From assembly GCA_900547045.1 (NCBI GenBank), contig URFB01000089.1:1-5478 (forward strand): 5,478 bases of DNA, read 5' to 3'. Positions 1-5,478 of the stretch are shown one piece after another. The notes beneath the pieces were generated by a model, which was given only the letters and a program-made list of their open reading frames with translations, had not been told where the DNA came from and searched no databases. The position numbers and the translations under genes were made by a program. This DNA comes from an uncultured Mollicutes bacterium. Lineage in GTDB: Bacteria > Bacillota_I > Bacilli_A > Acholeplasmatales > Anaeroplasmataceae. Position 1 is the stretch's first letter, and each line of letters begins with the position of its first letter.

Positions 1-1
1 T

Positions 2-1234
2 ATTACCAATGCTAATGTGATTAATAATATGATAATTAATGCATTTACGGTTTTCTCATCAGCTGCGATTATTCTAATTACCCAATATAAGGGTGCTAAG
101 GATGAGCTACATGAAAAAAGTGTTTATTCAGTTGCTTTCTATTTCAACTTTATTGTCTCTCTTGCTTTTTCATTAATTATTTTAGGCTTAGGTCGCTTTT
201 TCCTAAAATGGCTTCAGGTCCCAGAGCTATCATACAATGATGCCCTTATTTATTTAATGATTACAGGTGGTCTTTTATTTTTCCAAACAATGTCCACAAC
301 TCTATCATCCTTACTTAAGGCAAATAGCTGTATGAAGGAATCAATGGTTATAAATTTAATTGTTAATTTAATTAATATCGCTGGAAATTATTTTTTAATT
401 AAAGCCTTCGCTAAAATTGATCTTCCGATTTTAGGAGTTGCAATCTCAAGCGCTGGGTCAAGAATTATTGGTTTTGTTTTAATGCTTATTATCTATATCA
501 AAAAGGTTGGTACTCGCTTAAGCATTAAAGTCTTTAAGGATGAAATGGGAAAAACGGGAATTAAGCTTTTAAAGCTTGGTGCTCCTTCAGGTGGAGAATC
601 AGTATCCTACAATTCATCACAAATTATTATTCAGCTTTGTGCAAATCAAATTGTAAAATACAATGGTAATAATATTGGTATGGGTAATATTAAAACCTAC
701 GCCTCAATGTTTGCGATGGTAACATATATGTTTACATCAGCTGTATCTCAAGCTATGCAGGTTATTATAGGTGAGCTACTTGGTGCCGGAAGAACGGCTG
801 ATACGAATAAAAAGGTTAAGCAAACCGCTTTAATTTCCCTTTGTGCTTCAACTACAATCGCTGTGTTATTCTTTTTACTTTCAAATTACGCCTTCAGGAT
901 TTTTGATGTTTATGACCCGGAGCTTCTTGCCTTAGGTCATAGAATCATGCTTGTTGAAATATTTTTAGAGATTGGGCGTGCCTTTAACATTGTTTTTGTA
1001 AGAAGCCTTCAAACAAGTGGCGATGTAATGTTCCCAACTATTCTAGCTGTAATTTTTTGCTGGGTTGTAGCCGTATTCGGTTCCTTCCTTTTAGGCTCAT
1101 ATAGATTTTTAGGCTTAGGTCTTGTGGGTATATGGATTGCGATGGCTATCGATGAGTGCTCAAGAGCAGTTGTCTTTATCTTTAGGTGGCGCAGTGGAAA
1201 GTGGAAGAAATATAATCTTGTATCGAATAATTAG
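2..1234 (+). CDS. MATE family efflux transporter, 5'-truncated by the window edge
   Basis: An inner-membrane transporter of the multidrug and toxin extrusion (MATE) family; known members export cationic drugs or metabolites in exchange for Na+ or H+. The frame is open to the first base, and the residues before the GTG at 17 (ITNAN) already read as MATE sequence, so the true start lies upstream. About 410 residues are present against roughly 450 usual, so most of the first membrane segment is missing. The protein is very hydrophobic. Counting from the GTG, membrane segments lie near residues 10-22, 37-60, 78-98, 112-133, 138-163 and onward. The two halves echo each other: ITQYKGAKDE near residue 22 corresponds to IGELLGAGRT near 251, as expected of the duplicated MATE fold. 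The C-terminus ends in the family-typical IDECSRAVVFIFRWRSGKWKK. The substrate cannot be told from sequence. It ends in TAG inside its own terminator stem, so it is not co-transcribed efficiently with gpsA. Confidence 0.93.
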   Translation: MTNANVINNMIINAFTVFSSAAIILITQYKGAKDELHEKSVYSVAFYFNFIVSLAFSLIILGLGRFFLKWLQVPELSYNDALIYLMITGGLLFFQTMSTTLSSLLKANSCMKESMVINLIVNLINIAGNYFLIKAFAKIDLPILGVAISSAGSRIIGFVLMLIIYIKKVGTRLSIKVFKDEMGKTGIKLLKLGAPSGGESVSYNSSQIIIQLCANQIVKYNGNNIGMGNIKTYASMFAMVTYMFTSAVSQAMQVIIGELLGAGRTADTNKKVKQTALISLCASTTIAVLFFLLSNYAFRIFDVYDPELLALGHRIMLVEIFLEIGRAFNIVFVRSLQTSGDVMFPTILAVIFCWVVAVFGSFLLGSYRFLGLGLVGIWIAMAIDECSRAVVFIFRWRSGKWKKYNLVSNN

Positions 1235-1255
1235 CACAAATGCTAATTATTTTTT
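1226..1255 (+). terminator. Rho-independent terminator of the MATE gene
   Basis: A perfect 10-bp stem (AATAATTAGC at 1226-1235 pairing with GCTAATTATT at 1242-1251) with loop ACAAAT is followed by T residues running to 1255. The stem is AT-rich, with G-C pairs only at the loop end. The left arm contains the last two Asn codons and the TAG stop (1232-1234) of the transporter gene. Confidence 0.8.
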
Positions 1256-1276
1256 ATATACTTTAGATTTTTAATG

Positions 1277-1285
1277 TGGTAAAAT
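1277..1285 (+). promoter_or_regulatory. Extended -10 promoter for the gpsA operon
   Basis: TGGTAAAAT carries the TGn extension followed by TAAAAT (five of six matches to TATAAT). No good -35 hexamer lies about 17 bases upstream (TATACT at 1257-1262), which extended -10 promoters tolerate. Transcription would start near 1292, leaving only about 9 bases of leader, with the ribosome binding site at its very 5' end. Confidence 0.55.
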
Positions 1286-1300
1286 ACCTTTGGTGATTTT

Positions 1301-2266
1301 ATGGCAAATGTTTCGATAATTGGTGCTGGACACTGGGGTATAGCTCTTGCAAGTGTTGTGGCAGATAATGGATATAATGTTATGGTCTATGCAAGAAGAC
1401 CAGAAGAGGCTAAATCCTTAAATGATGGCTATTCAAGCTATTTTAAGGATGTCAGGCTTAATAAAAATATTAAGGCTACATCTAATGTTGATGAGGCGAT
1501 TGCTTTCTCTAATGTAATTTTTTTTTCAATTCCCCCTGCTACTATCTATGATTTTATGAATCCTATCATAGAAAATAATCCTAATAAAATTTATCTTTTC
1601 ACATCAAAGGGATTATATAATGGAAAAAGTATTTCTACCTTATTTTATGAAAAAAATAAAAGTCTTAAGCTGGCAGTCCTTTCAGGACCAAGCTTTGCTA
1701 GTGAGGTTGTAGAAAAGAAAAATACTGCGGTTGTAATTGCATCTGATAAGGCTCCTGTTGCTCGTCAGCTTCAAATTATTTTTAATAACACTCATTTTAG
1801 AGTTTATACAACAGATGATATTATTGGGGTTGAATATTGCGGAGCTATTAAAAATGTTTTTGCAATTATATGCGGTATGATTGATGGTGCTAAAATGGGT
1901 ACCAATACTAAAAATGCGATTATTACAAGAGGCTTAAATGAAATAGCCCATGTTATAAGCTTTGTAGGGGGAAACCCTAAGACCTTATATGGTCTTGCCG
2001 GTATTGGTGATATTATGCTTACCTGTAATTCCCTTGAAAGTAGAAATTATAGCTACGGCTTCCATTATACGAAGAATGCAAGTATTTCCTATAATCAAAA
2101 TGGAACTATTGAAGGACTAAATACGATTAATGAAATTTATAAAATTGCGCATGATAATAATTTGGAAATTCCAATAATTAATTCCTTATATAATATTTTA
2201 TTCAATCATTCGACAATTGATGTTGAATCTATGAAGCTTATGAAGCGTGACATAAAGGACGAATAA
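1301..2266 (+). CDS. gpsA: NAD(P)-dependent glycerol-3-phosphate dehydrogenase
   Basis: Cytoplasmic enzyme that interconverts dihydroxyacetone phosphate and sn-glycerol 3-phosphate using NAD(P)H, supplying the backbone for phospholipid synthesis. At 321 residues it is slightly shorter than the usual 330-340. The N-terminal Rossmann domain has the dinucleotide motif IIGAGHWG (6-13) and the family TSKGL segment with substrate-contacting Lys103, followed by LSGPSFASEV (127-136). The C-terminal helical domain carries catalytic Lys184 in EYCGAIKNVFA, Thr209-Arg210 of IITRG, the GLAGIGDIMLTC motif with Asp237, Arg248-Asn249 of SRN, and Glu271 in TIEG. All recognised active-site residues are present, so it should be functional. 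The ATG at 1301 is supported by GGTGAT (1292-1297), which matches the sequence complementary to the 16S rRNA 3' end, with GG seven bases before the start. It is first in an operon with the desulfidase-like gene two bases downstream. Confidence 0.97.
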   Translation: MANVSIIGAGHWGIALASVVADNGYNVMVYARRPEEAKSLNDGYSSYFKDVRLNKNIKATSNVDEAIAFSNVIFFSIPPATIYDFMNPIIENNPNKIYLFTSKGLYNGKSISTLFYEKNKSLKLAVLSGPSFASEVVEKKNTAVVIASDKAPVARQLQIIFNNTHFRVYTTDDIIGVEYCGAIKNVFAIICGMIDGAKMGTNTKNAIITRGLNEIAHVISFVGGNPKTLYGLAGIGDIMLTCNSLESRNYSYGFHYTKNASISYNQNGTIEGLNTINEIYKIAHDNNLEIPIINSLYNILFNHSTIDVESMKLMKRDIKDE

Positions 2267-2268
2267 TT

Positions 2269-3552
2269 ATGCTAGATGAAGTAAAGTACAATAATTATAT
2301 TAAAATTTTAAAGCATGAGCTTATACCAGCAATGGGCTGTACAGAGCCTATAGCCCTTGCTTACTGTGCAAGAGTGCTTGTTGATTTGCTTGGTGCTATT
2401 CCTCTTAATACAAATGCCACTATTTGTGGAAATATTATTAAAAATGTTAAATCCGTTATTGTCCCTAAAACGAAGGGCCTTAAGGGCTTAGAGGCTGCCA
2501 TCGCTGCGGGCTACTATGCTAAAAGCCTTGATAATGGCTTTAGTGTGCTTGAAAGCCTAACGGATGATGATGCTATAAAAATTAGAGAGTATTTAGCACT
2601 TCAAAACATAAAGGTAATGCCATCAAATAAGCCCTATAGATTATATATTGAACTTGAGGGCTATGATAATTGTGGAAATCATGCTAAGGTAGCCATTGCC
2701 GGTGAGCATACTAATATTTGTCATAAGGAATATAATGGTAACATTATTCTTGATAAAAATTTTGAAGAAATTCAAGCTGATGCTGAGCTTCACCAAAGTT
2801 TAAATGTAATTGATATTATCGATTTTGCAAATACCGTTAATTTAGATGAGCTAAGAGATATTCTTAAAAGACAAATAGATTATAATCTTGCGATTGCAAA
2901 GGAAGGCTTGAGCAATCACTATGGTGCGGGAATTGGCCGTTTACTTTTAGATGCCTATGGTGACGATGTTAATGTTAAGGCTAGAGCCTATGCCGCTGCC
3001 GCATCAGACGCTAGAATGAGTGGTTGCCCGCTTCCTGTAATTATTTTATCTGGAAGTGGAAATCAAGGCATAACCGCTTCAATGCCCATTTATATTTTTG
3101 CAAGTAAGCTAAATTCAACGGAAGATGAAATGCTCAGATCCCTAATCGTTTCGGATTTAATTACCCTAGACCAAAAGAAGGAAATTGGCAGATTATCAGC
3201 CTTTTGTGGGGCAACTCTTGCAGCGATTGGAGCTGCTTGTGGTATTTGCTATTTAAAGTCAGGTCCTAAGGAGCTTATTTCTCAAACAATTGTAAATGCC
3301 TTAGGTATTATTTCTGGTATGGTATGTGATGGTGCAAAGCCTTCCTGCGCTGCTAAAATAGCAGAGGCTATCGATTCAGCCTTACTTGGATATTATATGG
3401 CTCTACATCATGAGCGCTTTAAATCAGGTGAGGGCTTAATTACCTCATGTGTTGAGGCTACCATTGAAAATGTAGGAAAAATGGCTCGCCTTGGCATGAG
3501 TCAAACCGATGATGAAATTTTAAAAATTATGTGCACCTGTAAAGACGAATAA
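2269..3552 (+). CDS. L-cysteine desulfidase / L-serine dehydratase-like protein, CyuA/YhaM (UPF0597) family
   Basis: A cytoplasmic iron-sulfur enzyme of the serine dehydratase alpha-chain superfamily. Characterised relatives (E. coli CyuA/YhaM, the archaeal L-cysteine desulfidase) convert L-cysteine to pyruvate, ammonia and sulfide; related serine dehydratases act on L-serine. The N-terminus has the hallmark PAMGCTEPIALA with Cys24. Later family segments include ARMSGCPLPVIILSGSGNQG (Cys253), FCGATLAAIGAACG (Cys313, Cys324) and GMVCDGAKPSCAAKI (Cys353, Cys360). The spacing Cys313-Cys353-Cys360 resembles the three-cysteine cluster ligands of bacterial L-serine dehydratases, so these are the likely [4Fe-4S] ligands; that assignment is inferred. 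The 427-residue length is close to the roughly 436 of E. coli CyuA, so it looks complete. The ATG at 2269 is two bases after the gpsA stop, with AAAGGA (2254-2259) inside the end of gpsA as ribosome binding site, pointing to coupled translation. Cysteine versus serine as true substrate cannot be settled here. Confidence 0.9.
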   Translation: MLDEVKYNNYIKILKHELIPAMGCTEPIALAYCARVLVDLLGAIPLNTNATICGNIIKNVKSVIVPKTKGLKGLEAAIAAGYYAKSLDNGFSVLESLTDDDAIKIREYLALQNIKVMPSNKPYRLYIELEGYDNCGNHAKVAIAGEHTNICHKEYNGNIILDKNFEEIQADAELHQSLNVIDIIDFANTVNLDELRDILKRQIDYNLAIAKEGLSNHYGAGIGRLLLDAYGDDVNVKARAYAAAASDARMSGCPLPVIILSGSGNQGITASMPIYIFASKLNSTEDEMLRSLIVSDLITLDQKKEIGRLSAFCGATLAAIGAACGICYLKSGPKELISQTIVNALGIISGMVCDGAKPSCAAKIAEAIDSALLGYYMALHHERFKSGEGLITSCVEATIENVGKMARLGMSQTDDEILKIMCTCKDE

Positions 3553-3604
3553 AATAATTTAAAATTCGACAATAAAAAGCCCATTTACTAATTTTTCTAG
3601 CTAA

Positions 3605-3666
3605 AAAAGCTATTTAGTTGCATAATAATTAAAAATGTTATATTTACTTTACAAAAGCTATTGCAT
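3605..3666 (+). repeat. Imperfect direct repeat AAAAGCTATT ... TTGCAT upstream of the small gene
   Basis: AAAAGCTATT occurs at 3605-3614 and again at 3653-3662, and each copy is accompanied by TTGCAT (3618-3623 and 3661-3666). The second TTGCAT is the candidate -35 box of the small gene; the first precedes a TGn-TATATT sequence (3636-3644) that could be a second, upstream -10 region. It may be a duplicated promoter or operator, or chance in AT-rich DNA. The rest of the 160-base gap after the desulfidase gene holds only a weak hairpin without a T-tract. Confidence 0.35.
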
Positions 3667-3689
3667 TAGATTGTTAAGTGTGCTATACT
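3661..3689 (+). promoter_or_regulatory. Promoter of the 62-codon gene
   Basis: TTGCAT (3661-3666) and TATACT (3684-3689) are separated by exactly 17 bases, and the -10 is preceded by TG at 3681-3682, giving an extended -10. Transcription would begin near 3696, about 17 bases before the start codon. This is the most complete promoter in the window. Confidence 0.65.
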
Positions 3690-3712
3690 CTGGTTAGAAA
3701 GAAGGTAAAGAA

Positions 3713-3901
3713 ATGTATATTAAAATTTATTATCAGGAAAATAATAACAATGTTGAAAAGCTAAGAGCTGTAGATAGAAATAACAAGGAAATTAATTTAG
3801 AGTATAAAAGTATTATAGGATGCCCTCTTACAGAAGGTTTAAAAAGACAGCTTTCTAATCTAAACAAAGGCTATTTTGTAACAAGTTGGGTTAGAGAATA
3901 A
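3713..3901 (+). CDS. Small hypothetical protein (62 residues)
   Basis: I do not recognise the family. It is a real gene on context: a near-ideal promoter, AGAAGGT ribosome binding site with GG seven bases before the ATG, codon use like its neighbours, and a strong terminator starting four bases after the stop. The product is soluble-looking, rich in Lys, Asn and Glu, with no signal peptide or membrane segment. It opens with a beta-strand-like MYIKIYYQE, has an Asn run (NNNN, residues 10-13), a central IIGCPLTEGLKRQLSNL that could form a turn and helix with the only Cys at 37, and ends GYFVTSWVRE with the only Trp. It may be a small one-domain alpha/beta protein, but no function is supported. 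It stands alone rather than in an operon, between the desulfidase and the amidohydrolase. Confidence 0.72.
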   Translation: MYIKIYYQENNNNVEKLRAVDRNNKEINLEYKSIIGCPLTEGLKRQLSNLNKGYFVTSWVRE

Positions 3902-3904
3902 TTG

Positions 3905-3946
3905 AAGGCTTTAATATAGATTCGTTCTATATTAAGGCTTTTTTTT
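3905..3946 (+). terminator. Strong Rho-independent terminator after the 62-codon gene
   Basis: A 16-bp stem pairs 3905-3920 with 3926-3941 around a TTCGT loop, with two G-T wobbles (3910/3936 and 3907/3939). Eight T residues run from 3939 to 3946. It is the longest hairpin in the window and insulates the small gene from the amidohydrolase. Confidence 0.88.
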
Positions 3947-3961
3947 AAGCTGAAAATAATT

Positions 3962-3967
3962 TATAAT
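3962..3967 (+). promoter_or_regulatory. -10 box (TATAAT) of the amidohydrolase gene
   Basis: A consensus TATAAT lies 19 bases before the GTG start. The place where a -35 box would sit at 17-base spacing (3939-3944) is the T-tract of the preceding terminator, so the -35 is poor at best. Transcription would start near 3974, giving a leader of about a dozen bases. Confidence 0.5.
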
Positions 3968-3986
3968 ATGTTAAGAAGGTGTTAGC

Positions 3987-4343
3987 GTGAAATATATATT
4001 ATCGAATGTAAATATAATAGATGGAGCTTCCGATTGTATAATTAAAGGAAAGTCAATTGTCGTAGAGGATGGCATTATTAAGGATATAGCAGAAGATATA
4101 TCTAATTATAGAGATTATAAAATAATCAATTTGGCAAATAAATATATTATGCCCGGACTAATTAATCTGCATGTACATTTACCAGGATCAGGAAATCCTA
4201 GTGGTGGTAAGAGTCAAAATAAGAAGACCGTTGATTTTTTAATGAAGCATTTTGTAACGCGAAAGATAGTTACAGCACTTTGTAAAAAATATGCTAAAAT
4301 TGAACTTAAAAGTGGTGTTACAACTATAAGAACCGTAGGTTGA
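3987..4343 (+). CDS. N-terminal amidohydrolase fragment before the TGA (118 residues)
   Basis: This is what ordinary translation yields if TGA is read as stop. It has the N-terminal strands (KYILSNVNIIDGA), the HVH metal motif at 62-64, and ends at GVTTIRTVG within the early TIM barrel. It lacks the lysine, two histidines and aspartate needed for catalysis, so it is expected to be unstable or inactive. It belongs to the whole interrupted gene rather than being a separate gene. Confidence 0.5.
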   Translation: MKYILSNVNIIDGASDCIIKGKSIVVEDGIIKDIAEDISNYRDYKIINLANKYIMPGLINLHVHLPGSGNPSGGKSQNKKTVDFLMKHFVTRKIVTALCKKYAKIELKSGVTTIRTVG

Positions 4344-4412
4344 CTCCAGGATATTGACTCAAAGCTTAGAGATTTAAATTCAACTGAGCTACCGCGAATT
4401 CTTTCCTCAAAT

Positions 4413-5273
4413 ATGGCCATTTCAGTTCCTAATGGTCACATGGCAGGTGTTTTAGCCTATGAGGCGGTTGATATACCATCGGCCTTAAAATATTTAGATA
4501 TGATTAAGGAAACTAAGCCGGATTTAATTAAGCTAATGATTACAGGTGGTGTTCTTGATGCGAAGGTTAAGGGCGAACCTGGTGCATTAAAAATGCAGGC
4601 TGATATAGTTAAGGCTTTGTGCTCTAAGGCTCATGAATATGGTTATAAGGTTGCGGCTCACGTTGAATCACCAGAGGGCGTAAGGGTTGCACTTTTAAAT
4701 GGTGTTGATACAATTGAGCATGGTGCAGAGCTAGATGAGGAAATGATACAATTATTTAAGAAAGGCCATCAGGCTCATGTTTGTACAATTTCTCCAGCCA
4801 TCGTTTTTAAATATTTTGATAAGAAGGATTTATATTGTAACGACGTAGGCCTTTATAATGGTAAGCTTGTATTTAAGGGAATCGTTGATTGTGCAAGAGC
4901 TTGTCTTGAAAATAATATTTTAGTAGGTTTAGGTACTGATACAGCCTGTCCTTATGTTACACATTATAATATGTGGCGTGAATTAATTTATTTTAAGAAT
5001 TTTTGTCATGTATCAAATAGCTTTGCAATTAATACTGCAACCCTAACTAATGCTAAAATTGCCGGTATTGATAAGGAAACGGGAAGTATTGAAATTGGCA
5101 AAAGCGCTGATATGATTGTCGTAGCGGAAAATCCGTTAGTTAATTTGAAAACTTTAAAGGAGCCAAAAAAGGTTATATTTAAGGGTAAAATTACAAATAA
5201 GCCACGTGTTAAAAAAGATGCATTAGTAGAGGAAAAATTAGATAATATTTTAGAACAAATTTATAATAATTAG
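4413..5273 (+). CDS. C-terminal amidohydrolase fragment after the TGA (first ATG at 4413)
   Basis: The same frame resumes directly after the TGA, but the first ATG is at 4413, giving 286 residues from MAISVPNGHMAG. There is no AAGG- or GGTG-like ribosome binding site before this ATG, unlike every complete gene here, and homology clearly extends upstream of it (DIDSKLRD, PRILSSN). Separate translation is therefore unlikely. The part holds Lys182, His225, His245 and Asp318 (whole-gene numbering) but not the HVH motif, so it should not be active alone. Confidence 0.4.
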   Translation: MAISVPNGHMAGVLAYEAVDIPSALKYLDMIKETKPDLIKLMITGGVLDAKVKGEPGALKMQADIVKALCSKAHEYGYKVAAHVESPEGVRVALLNGVDTIEHGAELDEEMIQLFKKGHQAHVCTISPAIVFKYFDKKDLYCNDVGLYNGKLVFKGIVDCARACLENNILVGLGTDTACPYVTHYNMWRELIYFKNFCHVSNSFAINTATLTNAKIAGIDKETGSIEIGKSADMIVVAENPLVNLKTLKEPKKVIFKGKITNKPRVKKDALVEEKLDNILEQIYNN

Positions 5274-5290
5274 ACTAATTATCTTTTTTT
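5266..5290 (+). terminator. Weak Rho-independent terminator of the amidohydrolase gene
   Basis: ATAATTA (5266-5272) pairs with TAATTAT (5276-5282) around a three-base loop GAC, followed by seven T residues (5284-5290). The stem is only A-T pairs, so it would be weak; G5273 and C5275 sit across the loop. The stop codon TAG (5271-5273) lies inside it, as in the MATE gene terminator. Confidence 0.55.
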
Positions 5291-5306
5291 GAGATATATT
5301 TTATTA

Positions 5307-5312
5307 TATAAT
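5307..5312 (+). promoter_or_regulatory. -10 box (TATAAT) of galK
   Basis: A consensus TATAAT lies 25 bases before the first ATG of galK. At 17-base spacing the -35 position (5284-5289) falls on the T-tract of the preceding terminator. Transcription would start near 5319, leaving a leader of about 20 bases. I see no operator-like inverted repeat, though regulation by sugar cannot be excluded. Confidence 0.5.
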
Positions 5313-5337
5313 GTAGCTATAAATGAAGGGTGATATT

Positions 5338-5478
5338 ATGATGAAAAGCTATGAAATAGACTTCAAGGAGATTTTTGGTGGAAATTATGAATATAAATTC
5401 TTTTCACCAGGAAGAATTAATTTAATTGGTGAGCATATTGACTATAATGGAGGTCATGTTTTACCAATTGCGATTAAT
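5338..5478 (+). CDS. galK: Galactokinase, 3' end beyond the window
   Basis: GHMP-family kinase that phosphorylates alpha-D-galactose to galactose 1-phosphate with ATP, the first kinase step of the Leloir pathway in the cytoplasm. Only the first 47 codons are present. They contain the galactokinase signature SPGRINLIGEHIDYNGGHVLPIAI (residues 22-45 from the first ATG), with the Glu-His and Asp residues that contact the sugar. Two adjacent ATGs (5338 and 5341) are possible; GAAGGGTGAT (5325-5334) places GG seven bases before the first, the same spacing as the other promoter-proximal genes here, so 5338 is preferred. It has its own -10 box. galT or galE may follow outside the window, but that cannot be seen. 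Confidence 0.95.
   Translation, partial: MMKSYEIDFKEIFGGNYEYKFFSPGRINLIGEHIDYNGGHVLPIAIN

Larger units (their letters stand above)
3987..5273 (+). pseudogene. Metal-dependent amidohydrolase interrupted by an in-frame TGA at codon 119
   Basis: Encodes an imidazolonepropionase/prolidase-like member of the amidohydrolase superfamily, which hydrolyses amide or related bonds with one or two metal ions in a TIM-barrel site; the substrate is unknown. Read through, it has 428 codons before TAG, normal for the family. The N-terminal beta-sandwich strand leads to MPGLINLHVHLPGSG with metal ligands His62 and His64. GVTTIRTVG then meets TGA (4341-4343). The same frame continues without further stops, giving DLIKLMITGG with the probable carboxylated Lys182, KVAAHVESPEG with His225, TIEHGAE with His245, GLGTDTACP with Asp318, and the usual C-terminal GSIEIGKSADMIVV. 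Thus the first two metal ligands and the other four fall on opposite sides of the stop, and neither part alone can be an active enzyme. From memory of relatives, the interrupted position is normally Gly (VGGL), one base change (GGA to TGA) away. Start is GTG at 3987 with AAGG seven bases upstream. It could be a recent pseudogene, a sequence error, or a read-through gene. Confidence 0.82.

Noticed and set aside
17..19. GTG at 17 as the start of the MATE transporter
   Set aside because: The frame is open to the window edge, the upstream residues read as MATE sequence, there is no ribosome binding site, and the protein would lack most of its first membrane helix.
3587..3618. Hairpin after the desulfidase gene (TAGCT/AGCTA with outer ACTAA/TTAGT) as a terminator
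   Set aside because: The stems are only five base pairs each, separated by an unequal internal loop, and no T-tract follows, so termination here cannot be supported.
4341..4343. Mycoplasma-type code with TGA read as tryptophan
   Set aside because: Eight tryptophans in the window are encoded by TGG and only this one TGA is in frame; in AT-rich genomes using that code TGA dominates. Trp would also be unexpected at a position that relatives seem to fill with Gly.
4341..4400. Selenocysteine insertion at the in-frame TGA
   Set aside because: The residue is not Cys in relatives as I recall them, it is not a catalytic position in this family, and I see no stable hairpin of the bacterial SECIS type just after the TGA.
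4214..4420. Open frame of 68 codons on the minus strand opposite the amidohydrolase
   Set aside because: It lies antisense to clearly coding sequence, has no convincing ribosome binding site or recognisable product, and looks like a shadow of the real gene.
5289..5312. TTGAGA (5289-5294) as the -35 box paired with the galK TATAAT
   Set aside because: The spacer would be only 12 bases, too short for a standard sigma-70/sigma-A promoter.

Overview
The window looks like ordinary chromosome from a low-GC Bacillota, most likely an uncultured gut-type Bacilli/Mollicutes-like lineage. The signs are AT-rich DNA with codons ending mostly in A/T, short gaps between genes, AAGG or GGTGAT ribosome binding sites, simple hairpin-plus-T terminators, and Bacillota-like versions of GpsA, CyuA-type desulfidase and GalK. 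The lineage is an inference from style. All genes lie on the + strand. I see no mobile element, CRISPR array, rRNA or tRNA.

Layout: (1) 2-1234, a MATE-family efflux transporter missing its N-terminus at the window edge and ending in a terminator that contains its stop codon. (2) 1277-3552, a two-gene operon from an extended -10 promoter: gpsA (glycerol-3-phosphate dehydrogenase), then, two bases after its stop, an iron-sulfur L-cysteine desulfidase/L-serine dehydratase-like protein of the CyuA/YhaM (UPF0597) family. (3) 3553-3946, a 160-base gap with a good promoter, a 62-codon gene of unknown function and a strong terminator. (4) 3962-5290, a metal-dependent amidohydrolase with its own promoter and terminator, interrupted by one in-frame TGA at codon 119. 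(5) 5307-5478, promoter and first 47 codons of galK (galactokinase), running off the window.

The genes are a mix of housekeeping and catabolic functions: drug/metabolite export, phospholipid precursor synthesis, cysteine or serine breakdown, hydrolysis of an unknown amide-type substrate, and galactose use. Apart from the gpsA-desulfidase pair each appears to be its own transcription unit. They do not form an obvious shared pathway.

The observation most worth checking is the in-frame TGA in the amidohydrolase. The frame continues cleanly for 309 more codons and carries four of the six expected metal/catalytic residues after the stop, so the lesion is recent, an error, or recoded. Tryptophan is encoded eight times by TGG in the window, and no complete gene here ends in TGA (three end in TAA, two in TAG). 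I found no convincing new biological system.
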